DNA from: Nocardia xishanensis NBRC 101358
GTDB lineage: Bacteria > Actinomycetota > Actinomycetes > Mycobacteriales > Mycobacteriaceae
Assembly: GCF_001613365.1 (NCBI RefSeq)
Contig: NZ_BDCF01000014.1
Location: forward strand, 124,001-188,000
DNA length: 64,000 bases
Direction of reading: 5' to 3'
The translations under genes were made by a program, and so were the position numbers. Positions 1 through 9,051 of this stretch are shown here, piece after piece (position 1 is the stretch's first letter; every line of letters starts with the position of its first letter). Under the pieces are notes generated by a model. The model made no database searches. It was not told where the DNA came from and was given only the letters and a program-made list of their open reading frames with translations.

Positions 1-3000
1 CGGCCTGCACCGCCACGGCCGGGTCGTCGCCCGACTCCAGCGCCGAACGCGCCGCCGCGAGAGCATCGCTGTCGACGGTGATCTCTTCACCCGCGGCCTG
101 CTTGTCCGCGATCGCCTGCACCTCTTCGCGGTGCTCGATGGCGTAGCGCAGCACCTTGCCGACCTCGTTGAGGTTGGCGTCGCGCACGGCCTGGATCTGC
201 AGCTGCGGGATGTCGAATTCGAACTCGACGCGGTTCTTGATGCGCATCGCCATCAGCGAGTCGAGACCCAGCTCCATGAGCGGGATCTCCATCGGCAGGT
301 CCTCGACGGCGTAGCCCATGGACTCCGCGACGATGATCGCGAGCCGCTCCTCGATGGTCTGGCTGCCGTTGGGATCCCACCGGTCGCCGAAGGTCTCGAC
401 GACCTCGGGTTCCGCGACGGCCGCGACCGCGGTCTCGGTGACCGGTTGCGCCACAGCGGTTTCCGGCAGCGGGGCGCCGGAGGTCACCACGGCCTCGAAA
501 AGCAAGCGGAAGGCGTTGCCCTCCTTGGCGTGCACCTGCGCCGACGCGCCGCCGAGGTGCGGGGTCAGCGTGGTGGTCAGCGTTCCGGCGGCGGGCGGCG
601 CGCCGTGGGTGATCGAAGCGCCCACCGCGACATCGCTCAACACCTGCGCCGCAGCCGAATTCACCAGTGCGGCCATGTCGGTGACGACGCCCGCCTGGAC
701 CTCCCAGACGTGGCGGCCGTCCGGCAGCGCGACGTGCGCGCCGGGGATCCTGGTGTTGCCGCTTCCACTGGACATCCGGCTCTCCGGCCAGAACTGCTTG
801 CGCACGAACACGGTTCGCGGCACATCGGCGTACTCGCCCGCGGGCAGCAGCGAGGACAGGTCGACGGCGTGGCCGTGCACGTAGAGCTGGGCCAGCGCGG
901 AGATCACGCCCGCCGACTCGTCTTCCTTGCGCTTGAGCGTCGGGATGAGCTGCGCGTCGTGCAGCCCGGCCGCGAACGTGGTGCCCAGAACCTGCATCAG
1001 CGCAACGGAATTCGGCGCGAGTTCCAGGAAGGTGGTGTGCCCGGAGTCCACCGCGAGCTTCACCGCGTTGGTGAAGTACACGCTGTGGCGCATGTTCTTG
1101 ACCCAGTAGTCCTCGTCGTGGATCGGGTCGTGACCGGGCCGGTAGAACTGCTCCTTGTTCACCGTCGAGTACAGGCCCGCCTTCATGCGGGTCGGCTCGA
1201 TGCCCGCCAGCTCCGCGGCCAGCTCGCCGAGCAGCGGATCCATCTGCGAGGTGTGGCCGGCGCCGCGGGTCTGGAGCACCCGGGCGAACTTGCCCGCGCC
1301 CTCGACCTTGGCGACGATCGCCTGCACCTGTTCGGTCGGACCGCCGATCACCGTGTTGGTCGGCGCGGCGTACACCGCGACCTCGACGTCCGGGTACTCC
1401 GGCAGCATGGCCTCGACGTCCGCGGCGCTCAGCTCGACCAGCGCCATGTTGCGCACGTCGGCGTCGGTGATCATCGCCTCGCCCTCGCCCATCAGGCGGG
1501 AACGGGCGCAGATCACCCGCACCGCGTCCTCGAGCGCGAGGCCGCCCGCGATGTACGCGCCCGCGACCTCACCCATGGAGTGGCCGACGACGGCGGTGGG
1601 CTCGGCGCCGTGCGCGCGCAGCAGCGCGGCCAGACCGATCTGAATGGTGAAGATGCCGACCTGCGAGGTGCCGACGCTGTAGTCCTGGGCGTCGTCCAGG
1701 ATCATCTCGCGAATCGAGTAACCGGCCTCGTCCTGCACCAACTCGTCGACCTGGTCGACGGCGGCGCGGAAGATCGCGTTCTCCAGGTAGAGCTGCTTGC
1801 CCATCTTGCGGTGCTGCGCGCCGAAACCGGCGAGCACCCAGACCGGGCCCTGCGCGGCGGGCGCGTCGGCGGTGAACACGCCCGTGCCCGGCTTGCCCGC
1901 GGCGATGGCGCGCAGACCGGCGACGGCCTCTTCGTGCGTCTTGGCGATCACGACGCCACGCGAACGCCAGTGGCTGCGCTTGGCCAGCGAACGGGCCACG
2001 TCGGCGAGCGGGACGTCGCGACCGGCATCGGATTCCAGCCAGTCGGCCAGCACGGCGGCGGCGCGCTTACGGCGGGAGGGCAGGTAGCCGGACACCGCGA
2101 GGATCACCGGCAGCGGCTCTTCGCGGTCGGCCGACCATTCGGCGGGCGCCTCGGCGGTTTTCGCCTCGGGGGCCGCAGCCTCGACGACTTCCGCTTCGGC
2201 CTCGGCGACCACCTCGGTCGCCTCGGCGATCACGTCGACGTTCTCGTCATCCAGGTTCGGCTCAGCGGAAACCTCGACAGGCGCGCCCTCAGCGGGCGCG
2301 GCAGCGGACGCCGCATACTCCTGAAGCACGATGTGGGCGTTGGCACCGCCGAAGCCGAAGCCGGAGATGCCGACGGTGGCCACGCCGCTGTAGCGCGGGA
2401 ATTCGGTCGGCTCGTCGACAACCTTCAGGCGCGCCTGCTCGAACGGGATGTACGGGCTCGGTCCCGCGAAGTTGATGTTGGGGGGAATGACGTTGTGCTG
2501 GAACGCCATCACCACCTTGGCGAGAGCAGGCACGCCCGCTCCGGACTCCAGGTGACCGAAGTTCGTCTTGGCCGAGCCGAGCAGCGCGGGCTTGTCGGCA
2601 TCTCGTCCACGACCGACCACCCGGCCGAGCGCATCGGCCTCGATCGGGTCGCCGATCGGGGTGCCCGTGCCGTGCGCCTCGATGTAGTCCACGGTGGAGG
2701 GCTTGATGCCCGCGTCGCGGTAGGCGGCGCGCAGCACGTCGGCCTGGGCGTCCGGGTTCGGCGCGAACAGGCCGTTGGAGCGGCCGTCGTTGTTGATCGC
2801 GGAACCCTTGACGACCGCGTAGATCTTGTCGCCGTCGCGTTCGGCGTCGGCCAGGCGCTTGAGCACGACAAGACCGGCGCCCTCGGAGCGGACCATGCCG
2901 TCGGCGTCGGCGGAGAACGCCTTGATCCGGCCGTTCTTGGCGACCGCGCCGTTCTTCTCGAAGCCGAGCGTGGCCACCGGGGCCAGGATCATGTTCACGC

Positions 3001-4006
3001 CACCGGCCAGCGCGAGGTCGGCGTCACCGTCACGCAGCGCGCGTACGGCTTGATGCAGGGCGACCAGCGTGGACGAGCATGCCGTGTCGACGGTGACCGA
3101 GGGACCGCGGAAGTCGAAGAAGTAGGAGACGCGGTTGGCGATGATGCCCGTCGATGCGCCCAGCAGCGCGTAGGCCTCCGCCGAGATGGGCAGGCTCGGG
3201 TCGCGGTCGCCGAGGCCGAGGGCGGCGATCAGCTGGAAGTCCTGAGTGGACGAGCCGATGAAGATGCCGACCGACTCGCCCTTGAGTTCACTGGCGGGAA
3301 TCCTGGCGTGCTCCAACGCCTCCCAGGTGAGCTCCATCATCAGGCGCTGCTGGGGGTCGACCCGCTCGACCTCGATCGGGGACATCGCGAAGAACTCCGC
3401 GTCGAAGCCCTTGACCACGTCCTGGTCCAGGTAGCCGCCACGAGTGTTGCTTTCCGCGACGATCTTCGCGATGTTCGGGTCGGCGGTGAACTCCGACCAG
3501 CGGCCTTCCGGCAGCTCCCGGATCGCGTCGCCGCGGTTGATCAGGAACTCCCAGGTCGACTCCGGGGTGTCGCCCGCGCCGGGCAGCCGGGTGGAAAGGC
3601 CGACGATCGCGATGTCGTGCGCCTCGCCCGGGGTGTAACCGGCGGTGTAGAAAGCGTCGTCCGCCGACTCCTCGGGCGCCTCGGGCTCACCGTGCACGAT
3701 GACTTCGGCCAACGACGCGATGGTCGGGTGCTTGTAGACGACGGTCGCGTTCAGCACCACACCCGTGAGTTCCTCGATGTCGCCGCCGAGGGCGAGTGCG
3801 TCGCGCGAGGCGAGCCCGAATTCCTCCATCGGCCGGTCCACCGTGATCTGCTCGATCGGCTGGCCGGTCGCGTCGGCGACCCAGCGGCGCAACCACTCTC
3901 GCAGTTCGGTCACCGACATGTCGGCAGTGGCGGGCGCGGCCGTGCCTTCCGTGGCGGCGGGCGCGGTTTCGGTCGTCTGGGTGGGCGTGCCCTCGTTGTC
4001 AGCCAT
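1..4006 (-). CDS. pks13: Pks13-type mycolate condensing polyketide synthase (C-terminus outside window)
   Basis: Performs the final Claisen condensation of two activated fatty acyl chains that makes mycolic acid. The visible 1335 codons show an N-terminal acyl carrier domain (GLASRD, phosphopantetheine Ser67), a ketosynthase with TACSS (catalytic Cys310) and later EAHGTG and KTNFGHLE, an acyltransferase with GHSMGE (Ser810), and a second carrier domain with LGLDSL (Ser1250). The family is about 1730 residues long, so the linker and thioesterase lie beyond base 1. An ATG at 4006 preceded by GAGGAA fits the start of known Pks13 proteins. It follows fadD32 by 111 bp, as in M. tuberculosis. FadD32 is known to load the N-terminal carrier domain with meromycolyl-AMP. 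A hairpin sits in the gap between the two genes. Identity is essentially certain from domain order and synteny. Confidence 0.96.
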   Translation of the reverse strand, partial: MADNEGTPTQTTETAPAATEGTAAPATADMSVTELREWLRRWVADATGQPIEQITVDRPMEEFGLASRDALALGGDIEELTGVVLNATVVYKHPTIASLAEVIVHGEPEAPEESADDAFYTAGYTPGEAHDIAIVGLSTRLPGAGDTPESTWEFLINRGDAIRELPEGRWSEFTADPNIAKIVAESNTRGGYLDQDVVKGFDAEFFAMSPIEVERVDPQQRLMMELTWEALEHARIPASELKGESVGIFIGSSTQDFQLIAALGLGDRDPSLPISAEAYALLGASTGIIANRVSYFFDFRGPSVTVDTACSSTLVALHQAVRALRDGDADLALAGGVNMILAPVATLGFEKNGAVAKNGRIKAFSADADGMVRSEGAGLVVLKRLADAERDGDKIYAVVKGSAINNDGRSNGLFAPNPDAQADVLRAAYRDAGIKPSTVDYIEAHGTGTPIGDPIEADALGRVVGRGRDADKPALLGSAKTNFGHLESGAGVPALAKVVMAFQHNVIPPNINFAGPSPYIPFEQARLKVVDEPTEFPRYSGVATVGISGFGFGGANAHIVLQEYAASAAAPAEGAPVEVSAEPNLDDENVDVIAEATEVVAEAEAEVVEAAAPEAKTAEAPAEWSADREEPLPVILAVSGYLPSRRKRAAAVLADWLESDAGRDVPLADVARSLAKRSHWRSRGVVIAKTHEEAVAGLRAIAAGKPGTGVFTADAPAAQGPVWVLAGFGAQHRKMGKQLYLENAIFRAAVDQVDELVQDEAGYSIREMILDDAQDYSVGTSQVGIFTIQIGLAALLRAHGAEPTAVVGHSMGEVAGAYIAGGLALEDAVRVICARSRLMGEGEAMITDADVRNMALVELSAADVEAMLPEYPDVEVAVYAAPTNTVIGGPTEQVQAIVAKVEGAGKFARVLQTRGAGHTSQMDPLLGELAAELAGIEPTRMKAGLYSTVNKEQFYRPGHDPIHDEDYWVKNMRHSVYFTNAVKLAVDSGHTTFLELAPNSVALMQVLGTTFAAGLHDAQLIPTLKRKEDESAGVISALAQLYVHGHAVDLSSLLPAGEYADVPRTVFVRKQFWPESRMSSGSGNTRIPGAHVALPDGRHVWEVQAGVVTDMAALVNSAAAQVLSDVAVGASITHGAPPAAGTLTTTLTPHLGGASAQVHAKEGNAFRLLFEAVVTSGAPLPETAVAQPVTETAVAAVAEPEVVETFGDRWDPNGSQTIEERLAIIVAESMGYAVEDLPMEIPLMELGLDSLMAMRIKNRVEFEFDIPQLQIQAVRDANLNEVGKVLRYAIEHREEVQAIADKQAAGEEITVDSDALAAARSALESGDDPAVAVQA

Positions 4007-4052
4007 CAATTCCTCAAGCTACCTGTCTGCGTAACCGGGCGCGCCGTGAATT

Positions 4053-4087
4053 GACGCTCGGCGTGGATGAGATCCGCGCCGAGCGTC
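4053..4087 (-). promoter_or_regulatory. Perfect 11-bp hairpin between fadD32 and pks13
   Basis: The arms GACGCTCGGCG (4053-4063) and CGCCGAGCGTC (4077-4087) are perfect inverse complements with a 13-nt loop. The hairpin starts 31 nt after the fadD32 stop and no T-run follows, so it is not a standard intrinsic terminator. It could be an attenuator, an mRNA-processing site or a stabiliser that sets the fadD32:pks13 ratio. Confidence 0.6.
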
Positions 4088-4117
4088 GATGATCGGCCCC
4101 TAACTCACCCTGGGCAA

Positions 4118-6037
4118 TTACTCTTCCGGTGCATCGGGGAAAGCCTGCTGGGTGTAACCGCCCCGCAAGGTTCCCTCCAGATAAGCAGTCTTGCAGGCGC
4201 GCCGGGCGATCTTGCCGCTGGAGGTGCGCGGGATCGAGCCCGCGGGCACCAGCAGCACGTCGCGCACGGTGACTCCGTGGCGCTGCGAGACGGCCGCGCG
4301 CACCGCGTCGGCGATCGGCAGCGGATCGGCCTTGCCCGCGCCGGGGCCACGCTCGCCGACGATGACGAGCTGCTCGGAGGCGTCGTCGGCGTCGAAGGAC
4401 TTCAGGCCCGAGTGGCTGCCCTGCTCGAAGACCTCGGCGGGCAGCTGGTTGGCGGGCACCGAGAACGCGGCGACGAAGCCGGGGCGCAGCGCCTTGCTCG
4501 CTTCCTGCGCCGAGTACTCGAGGTCCTGCGGGTAGTGGTTGCGGCCGTCGACGATCACCAGGTCCTTCACGCGGCCGGTGATGTAGAGCTCGCCCTCGAA
4601 GTAGACGCCGTAGTCGCCGGTGCGCATCCAGTGTGCGTCGGACTCGACGCCCTCGGTGTGGCTGCCGGCGACGAGCGGCTCGGTGATCTTGTTCTGGAAG
4701 GTCTTCGCGGTTTCCTCCGGTCGGCCCCAGTAGCCGATGCCCATGTTGTTGCCGTGCAGCCAGATCTCGCCGACCCGGCCATCGGGCAGCTCGTGACCGC
4801 CGCCGTCGCTCTCGACGGTCTCCGGGTCGACGATCACGGCCCACTGCGACTTCGCCACGTAACCGCAGGACACCTGCGCGATGGCGTTCTCGGAGTCCTG
4901 CTCGACCTTCACCATCCGGCCCGCGTTGAGCTCCTTGCGGTCCACGTAGACGACCTTGGCCTCGTCCTCGGCCTTGGTCGCCGAGACGAACAGGGTCGCC
5001 TCGGCCATGCCGTAGCACGGCTTGATGGCGGTCTTGGGCAGACCGTAGGGCGCGAACGCCTCGTTGAACTTCCGCATCGAGGAGGTGGTGACCGGCTCGC
5101 TGCCGTTGATCAGACCGATGACGTTCGACAGATCCAGCGATTCGCCCGGCTTCGGCAGACCGCGCGCCGCGGCGTGCTCGAACGCGAAGTTCGGTGCGGC
5201 GGCGAAGGTTCCCGCGCCGTCGGAGACCGCGGCCAGCTCCTTGATCCAGCGGTACGGGCGGCGCACGAACGCGCTCGGCGACATGATGGTGATGTACTTG
5301 CCGCCCACCGCGGGCAGGATCACCGTCAGCAGGCCCATGTCGTGGAACAGCGGCAGCCAGGTGACGCCGCGCGAGTTCCAGTCCAGATTGATGGAGTGGA
5401 CCATCTGCAGCAGATTGGTGCCGACGGCGCGGTGGGTGATCTCAACGCCCGCCGGTACCCGGGTCGAGCCCGAGGTGTACTGCAGGTAGGCGATGTCGTC
5501 GATCTTGATGTCCGGGCGCACCCAGGTCTCCCCGACACTGTCGGGGATCGCGTCGACGGCGATGATGCGCGGGCGCTGCGCGGCGGGTAGCGCGCGGAAG
5601 AACTGGCGCACCCCGGCCGCGGAGGAGCTCGCGGTCAGGATGGCGGAGGGCTCACAGTCGCCGAGCACCGCGTGCAGGCGGTCGGTGTGGCCGGGCTCGT
5701 CCGGGTCGAACAGCGGCACCGAGATGGTGCCCGCGTAGATGGCGGCGAAGAAGGAGACCACGTAGTCGAGGCCCTGCGGAGCCAGGATCGCGACCCGGTC
5801 GCCCGGCTTGGTCACCTGCTGCAGTCGGGCGGCCACCGCGCGCAGCCGGACTCCGAATTGCTGCCACGTCAGCTCGTGTACCTCACCATCGCGTTCCCGC
5901 GAGTAGTCGATGTAGCGGTACGCGAGAGTGTTCGCGTCGTTGCGGGTGTGCTTCTCGACGTGGTCAACCAGGGTGTGATCCTCGGGAATACGGATGTTCC
6001 CGGTTTCGTCCAGGTAGTCGTCGAAAGTCTCGTCCAT
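4118..6037 (-). CDS. fadD32: Long-chain fatty acyl-AMP ligase FadD32
   Basis: Activates the meromycolic acid as an acyl-adenylate and transfers it to the N-terminal carrier domain of Pks13. The 639-residue protein matches the usual FadD32 length (about 637). It carries the adenylate-forming signature [11 protein letters not shown] at residues 187-197, a [11 protein letters not shown] block, an MRTGDYG block and the C-terminal GKIARRA lysine region. The ATG at 6037 follows GGAGGAGAAGAAGGA, a very strong ribosome binding site; a longer reading frame reaching 6082 has no such site and would add a Cys-rich extension unlike the family. Pks13 lies directly downstream and the two probably share a transcript. 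The PAGVEI sequence after the ATP-binding loop is typical of fatty acyl-AMP ligases rather than CoA ligases. Confidence 0.95.
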   Translation of the reverse strand: MDETFDDYLDETGNIRIPEDHTLVDHVEKHTRNDANTLAYRYIDYSRERDGEVHELTWQQFGVRLRAVAARLQQVTKPGDRVAILAPQGLDYVVSFFAAIYAGTISVPLFDPDEPGHTDRLHAVLGDCEPSAILTASSSAAGVRQFFRALPAAQRPRIIAVDAIPDSVGETWVRPDIKIDDIAYLQYTSGSTRVPAGVEITHRAVGTNLLQMVHSINLDWNSRGVTWLPLFHDMGLLTVILPAVGGKYITIMSPSAFVRRPYRWIKELAAVSDGAGTFAAAPNFAFEHAAARGLPKPGESLDLSNVIGLINGSEPVTTSSMRKFNEAFAPYGLPKTAIKPCYGMAEATLFVSATKAEDEAKVVYVDRKELNAGRMVKVEQDSENAIAQVSCGYVAKSQWAVIVDPETVESDGGGHELPDGRVGEIWLHGNNMGIGYWGRPEETAKTFQNKITEPLVAGSHTEGVESDAHWMRTGDYGVYFEGELYITGRVKDLVIVDGRNHYPQDLEYSAQEASKALRPGFVAAFSVPANQLPAEVFEQGSHSGLKSFDADDASEQLVIVGERGPGAGKADPLPIADAVRAAVSQRHGVTVRDVLLVPAGSIPRTSSGKIARRACKTAYLEGTLRGGYTQQAFPDAPEE

Positions 6038-6234
6038 TCCTTCTTCTCCTCCGAGGCACACGCAGCAAGACGGCGGCTCCACCGCCCGTCACCTATCTGT
6101 GAGGCCCCGACTCGCTTTCGCCCGCGGGTGCTCTTGTTCCTAGAGCCGAACCTGCAGATTTTCACGCGGTCTGCGCGGTGACCGCTATCGGCTAAATGTT
6201 TTCGAACCAGAGTGATGTTACAGAGAAGACCCGG

Positions 6235-7254
6235 TCACTCATCCCGCAGCAGGGGGATAACCGGTGCGAACGCGTCCATCTGGGTGGGGAAAACCCCGAC
6301 GTACGACATAGAAGTGAGTTGTCGCACACGACGGATCTGTTCGGCGATCTCCTCGAACGTTCCGATCGCCACGTAGGGCGAATTCAGGATGTCCTCGACC
6401 GAGAGCTTGGTGTCCACCTCCAGGTCGGGGTGCAGACCGCGGTCGATGGCCGTGAGCGCCATTTCGGCGGTCTTCTCCCGATCGTCGGTGATGACGATCG
6501 CGGTGATGGCCCAGTTCAGTTCGATCTGATCGAACCGCTCGCCCGCGGCCTCCCTGATCAGGTTGACCTTCTCGATGGTCTTCTCCATGGTGATGCCGGA
6601 GAGCAGACCCTTGCCGTTCTTGGTGGTGACCGGAACGACGGAGATGATGTCGGCGTGCTTTGCGGCCAGGCGCAGCATCTTCGGTCCGCCGCCGCCGGTG
6701 CAGATCGGCGGGCGCGGGCCCTGCCGCGGCCGCGGCGTGCCCTTGATGCCGTCGACCTGGTAGTACTTGCCCTCGAAGGTGCATTCCTGACCGCGCAGCA
6801 GCACGTCCAGAATGGTCAGCGCCTCGTCCAGCTTGGCCAGACGCACGCCGGGCGAGTCGTAGACCAAGCCCGCGGCCTGGTACTCGTCCTGCTTCCAGCC
6901 CGCGCCGAGGCCGACCTCGAGGCGGCCCTTCGACAGCACGTCGATGGTGGCAAGATCCTTGGCGAGCACCACGGGGTGCCGGAAACCATTGGCCAGCACC
7001 GAGGTTCCGAGGCGGATCTTCTCGGTGGCCTGCGTCAGTGCGCCGAGCGCGGCGATCGGACCGATCTGGTCACCGAGGTGATCCGGCACGACGAAGGTGT
7101 CGTAGCCGTACTCCTCGGCCTGCTGCGCCGTCTGCACGAACTTGCGGGCTCCGCCCTCTTGCTTGTTCCCCTCGCCCGCAGCCGCGAAGCGAAAAGGACG
7201 CAACGGGGTGCCCAATGCGGTCAGCTCACCGGCCGTGGCGGCGGCTTGTGTCAT
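6235..7254 (-). CDS. LLM-class F420-dependent oxidoreductase
   Basis: A 339-residue luciferase-like TIM-barrel protein. Supporting blocks are FVVPDHLGDQ near residue 60, IRLGTSVLANGFRHPVVLAKDLATID (read in two parts, about 80-105) and the GRLEVGLGAGW motif typical of actinobacterial F420-dependent LLM enzymes. The substrate cannot be inferred. The start ATG at 7254 has AGGAG 13 nt upstream. The gene sits between the culp6-like cutinase and fadD32, a place where M. tuberculosis has no gene, so it appears to be a lineage-specific insertion into the mycolate locus. A role in lipid or quinone redox chemistry is possible but is inference only. F420 rather than FMN is assumed from family and taxon. 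Confidence 0.85.
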   Translation of the reverse strand: MTQAAATAGELTALGTPLRPFRFAAAGEGNKQEGGARKFVQTAQQAEEYGYDTFVVPDHLGDQIGPIAALGALTQATEKIRLGTSVLANGFRHPVVLAKDLATIDVLSKGRLEVGLGAGWKQDEYQAAGLVYDSPGVRLAKLDEALTILDVLLRGQECTFEGKYYQVDGIKGTPRPRQGPRPPICTGGGGPKMLRLAAKHADIISVVPVTTKNGKGLLSGITMEKTIEKVNLIREAAGERFDQIELNWAITAIVITDDREKTAEMALTAIDRGLHPDLEVDTKLSVEDILNSPYVAIGTFEEIAEQIRRVRQLTSMSYVGVFPTQMDAFAPVIPLLRDE

Positions 7255-7421
7255 GAACTCATGCTCCTGGCTGTAAGGAAATGCGGCGCGAAGCCAGCCC
7301 CCGATACTCGGGGGTAGTCGCGATCATCAGCGCACTTTACAACGTGCCGACGAACTCCCGTGCGTTTGCGGCAGCACCGGATGGCCGAACACACGCCTCC
7401 ATCGGCGTGGTTTGTGCCATC

Positions 7422-8405
7422 TCACGAATGCGGCGGCCGAGGGGCTCCCTCGATCAGACCGCCGGCCCAGTTCGCCGTCCACTGCGTGGCCGTGGTGCCG
7501 TTTCCGTCCACCACGAAACCATTGTAGAGAGCGTGCACCGGGTTTCCGGCGGCGCGCACCAGCGTGACCACGCTCGGAATCCAGTTCACCGGATTCAGCG
7601 CCTGCTGTGGCGAATCGCAGATCAGATCGCCCGGAGCGCAGATGGTGTAGGTGCGGTCGGCGAGCGCGCCGAATCCGTCCCGCGGACCGGTCATCGTGAT
7701 GCCGGGCACCTTCAGGCCCGCCAGCGCGACCTCCGCGCCGACGCCGGGCGGCGGCGTGCCGATCGGGATGGCACCGCCCGTTTCGGGCCCGCCGGCGCGA
7801 CGGCCGTCGGCGATCAGCGTCACGCCGAGCACCCGGTCGGCCGGAACCGGACCCTTGCCGGCCCCGATCTGCGCGGCGATGTCGCCCGCGATCACGGCTC
7901 CCTGCGAGAAACCGGCGATCACATAGGTGGTCAACGGGCATTCACGCGCTCGCTCGGTCATCATCTCGACCATCCGCTGGGTGCCCTCGGAACGGCTGTT
8001 GTTATAGGACTGCTGGCCGTCCGGCGGGATGGCGACCGGGTTCGAGAACTGCGCCACGTACGGGACGGTGTAGACGTCGACCCGCTCGGCGGGGAACTGC
8101 TGCCGCACCGGCCCGGAGATGTTGAGCATCAGCGACAGCGGATTGGCCGCCGGGTTGTGCGGGTCGTCCGTGCTGTTCGACTCCCACGTGCCAGGGACCG
8201 AGATCATCTGCACGTCCGGACACGTAGCAGGTTGCGAGGTAGGCGGCGGCGTCGGCTCGGGGCCCGGTTTCGGCACCCGCAGCCGTCCGGCCAGCAGGAA
8301 CCACAGCAGGATCACCACGACGACGATCAACGCGATGACCGCGAGAAACACCAGGCACCCCGCCGGCCCTATCCGGCGGGGTCTCGAACCGCGACGAGCA
8401 CTCAC
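7422..8405 (-). CDS. Membrane-anchored cutinase-like esterase (Culp6/Rv3802c type)
   Basis: A 327-residue serine esterase with one N-terminal membrane segment (about residues 17-40), a Pro-rich linker (44-58) and a cutinase domain. Catalytic residues are visible as GFSQG (Ser167), CAPGDLIC (Asp260) and NPVHALYNG (His291). Four cysteines suggest the usual disulfides. In mycobacteria the syntenic Rv3802c is an essential phospholipase/thioesterase linked to mycolate metabolism and lies at the same place, between fadD32 and the Ag85 genes. The start is GTG at 8405 and overlaps the TGA of the upstream lipoprotein gene (GTGA, 4 bp), so the two are translationally coupled. The orthology call is strong because fold and position agree. 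Confidence 0.92.
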   Translation of the reverse strand: MSARRGSRPRRIGPAGCLVFLAVIALIVVVVILLWFLLAGRLRVPKPGPEPTPPPTSQPATCPDVQMISVPGTWESNSTDDPHNPAANPLSLMLNISGPVRQQFPAERVDVYTVPYVAQFSNPVAIPPDGQQSYNNSRSEGTQRMVEMMTERARECPLTTYVIAGFSQGAVIAGDIAAQIGAGKGPVPADRVLGVTLIADGRRAGGPETGGAIPIGTPPPGVGAEVALAGLKVPGITMTGPRDGFGALADRTYTICAPGDLICDSPQQALNPVNWIPSVVTLVRAAGNPVHALYNGFVVDGNGTTATQWTANWAGGLIEGAPRPPHS

Positions 8406-8950
8406 TGGCAGTAGTTCTGCTTGGCCGTCTGGATGTAGATCTGCCCGGCCTGCTCCACCGGCATCTTGGCCGGGTCGAAGGACGGATCGGAACCGGCCAT
8501 GGCGTTGACGAACGTGGTCAGATCGGCCTCGGAAGCGCCCGCGGCGACGCCCTGGCAGACGTAGCTGCCGATGCTCAGCGCGATGTCCGGGCTGGAGGGG
8601 TTCACGCCCTGCGCCTTCAGCGCGTCGAGGAACTTGCGGTCCTTCTCGGTGAGGTTGGAGGTGTCGGCGGGCGGCACCTGGTTGGTCGGCACCGGCTGCG
8701 GGCGCTCGGGCGCTGCGGTCTCGGCGGGCGGGGCCTGCTCGGGGGCGGGGGCCGGGGTGCTCTCGTGGCCCTCGTGGCCGGTTTCGGCGGGACTGGTCGG
8801 CGCGGCGGCGGGCCGCGACGTCGCCGTCGTGGTCGGCGCCAGCGTCGGCGTGCTCGTCGCGGTCGAGTCGTTGTCACCGCAAGCGGCGAGCAGGCCGGTC
8901 GCGGCGATCGCCACGGCGACGCCCAGTACCTTTCCACGGGTCCGATGCAT
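8402..8950 (-). CDS. DUF732-type secreted lipoprotein
   Basis: A 182-residue exported protein. The N-terminus has a basic stretch, a hydrophobic core and the lipobox LLAAC, so it is probably lipidated and anchored outside the membrane. A long Thr/Pro/Ala/Glu linker (about residues 30-95) precedes a compact C-terminal domain (about 96-182) with two cysteines (SYVCQGV and QNYCQ), the pattern of DUF732 proteins common in mycolic-acid bacteria. The ATG at 8950 with GAGGAC upstream is preferred over an in-frame start 27 nt earlier. The stop overlaps the GTG of the cutinase gene, so the two are co-translated, suggesting a partner or accessory role at the envelope. Molecular function is unknown. Confidence 0.82.
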   Translation of the reverse strand: MHRTRGKVLGVAVAIAATGLLAACGDNDSTATSTPTLAPTTTATSRPAAAPTSPAETGHEGHESTPAPAPEQAPPAETAAPERPQPVPTNQVPPADTSNLTEKDRKFLDALKAQGVNPSSPDIALSIGSYVCQGVAAGASEADLTTFVNAMAGSDPSFDPAKMPVEQAGQIYIQTAKQNYCQ

Positions 8951-9051
8951 GAATTTATGTCCTCGATCTGTCGGCAAGGGGGATCGGTCGCCCCCAGGGT
9001 AATGGCAACGACGAACCGAGCGCCGTCAGTCAGCCGACAGACCGGTCGGAA

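Noticed and set aside
131..4054. A 1307-codon open frame on the plus strand
   Set aside because: It is antisense to Pks13, is extremely rich in Arg/His/Gly/Val/Asp as expected for a shadow of GC-rich coding DNA, and has no family motifs or ribosome site.
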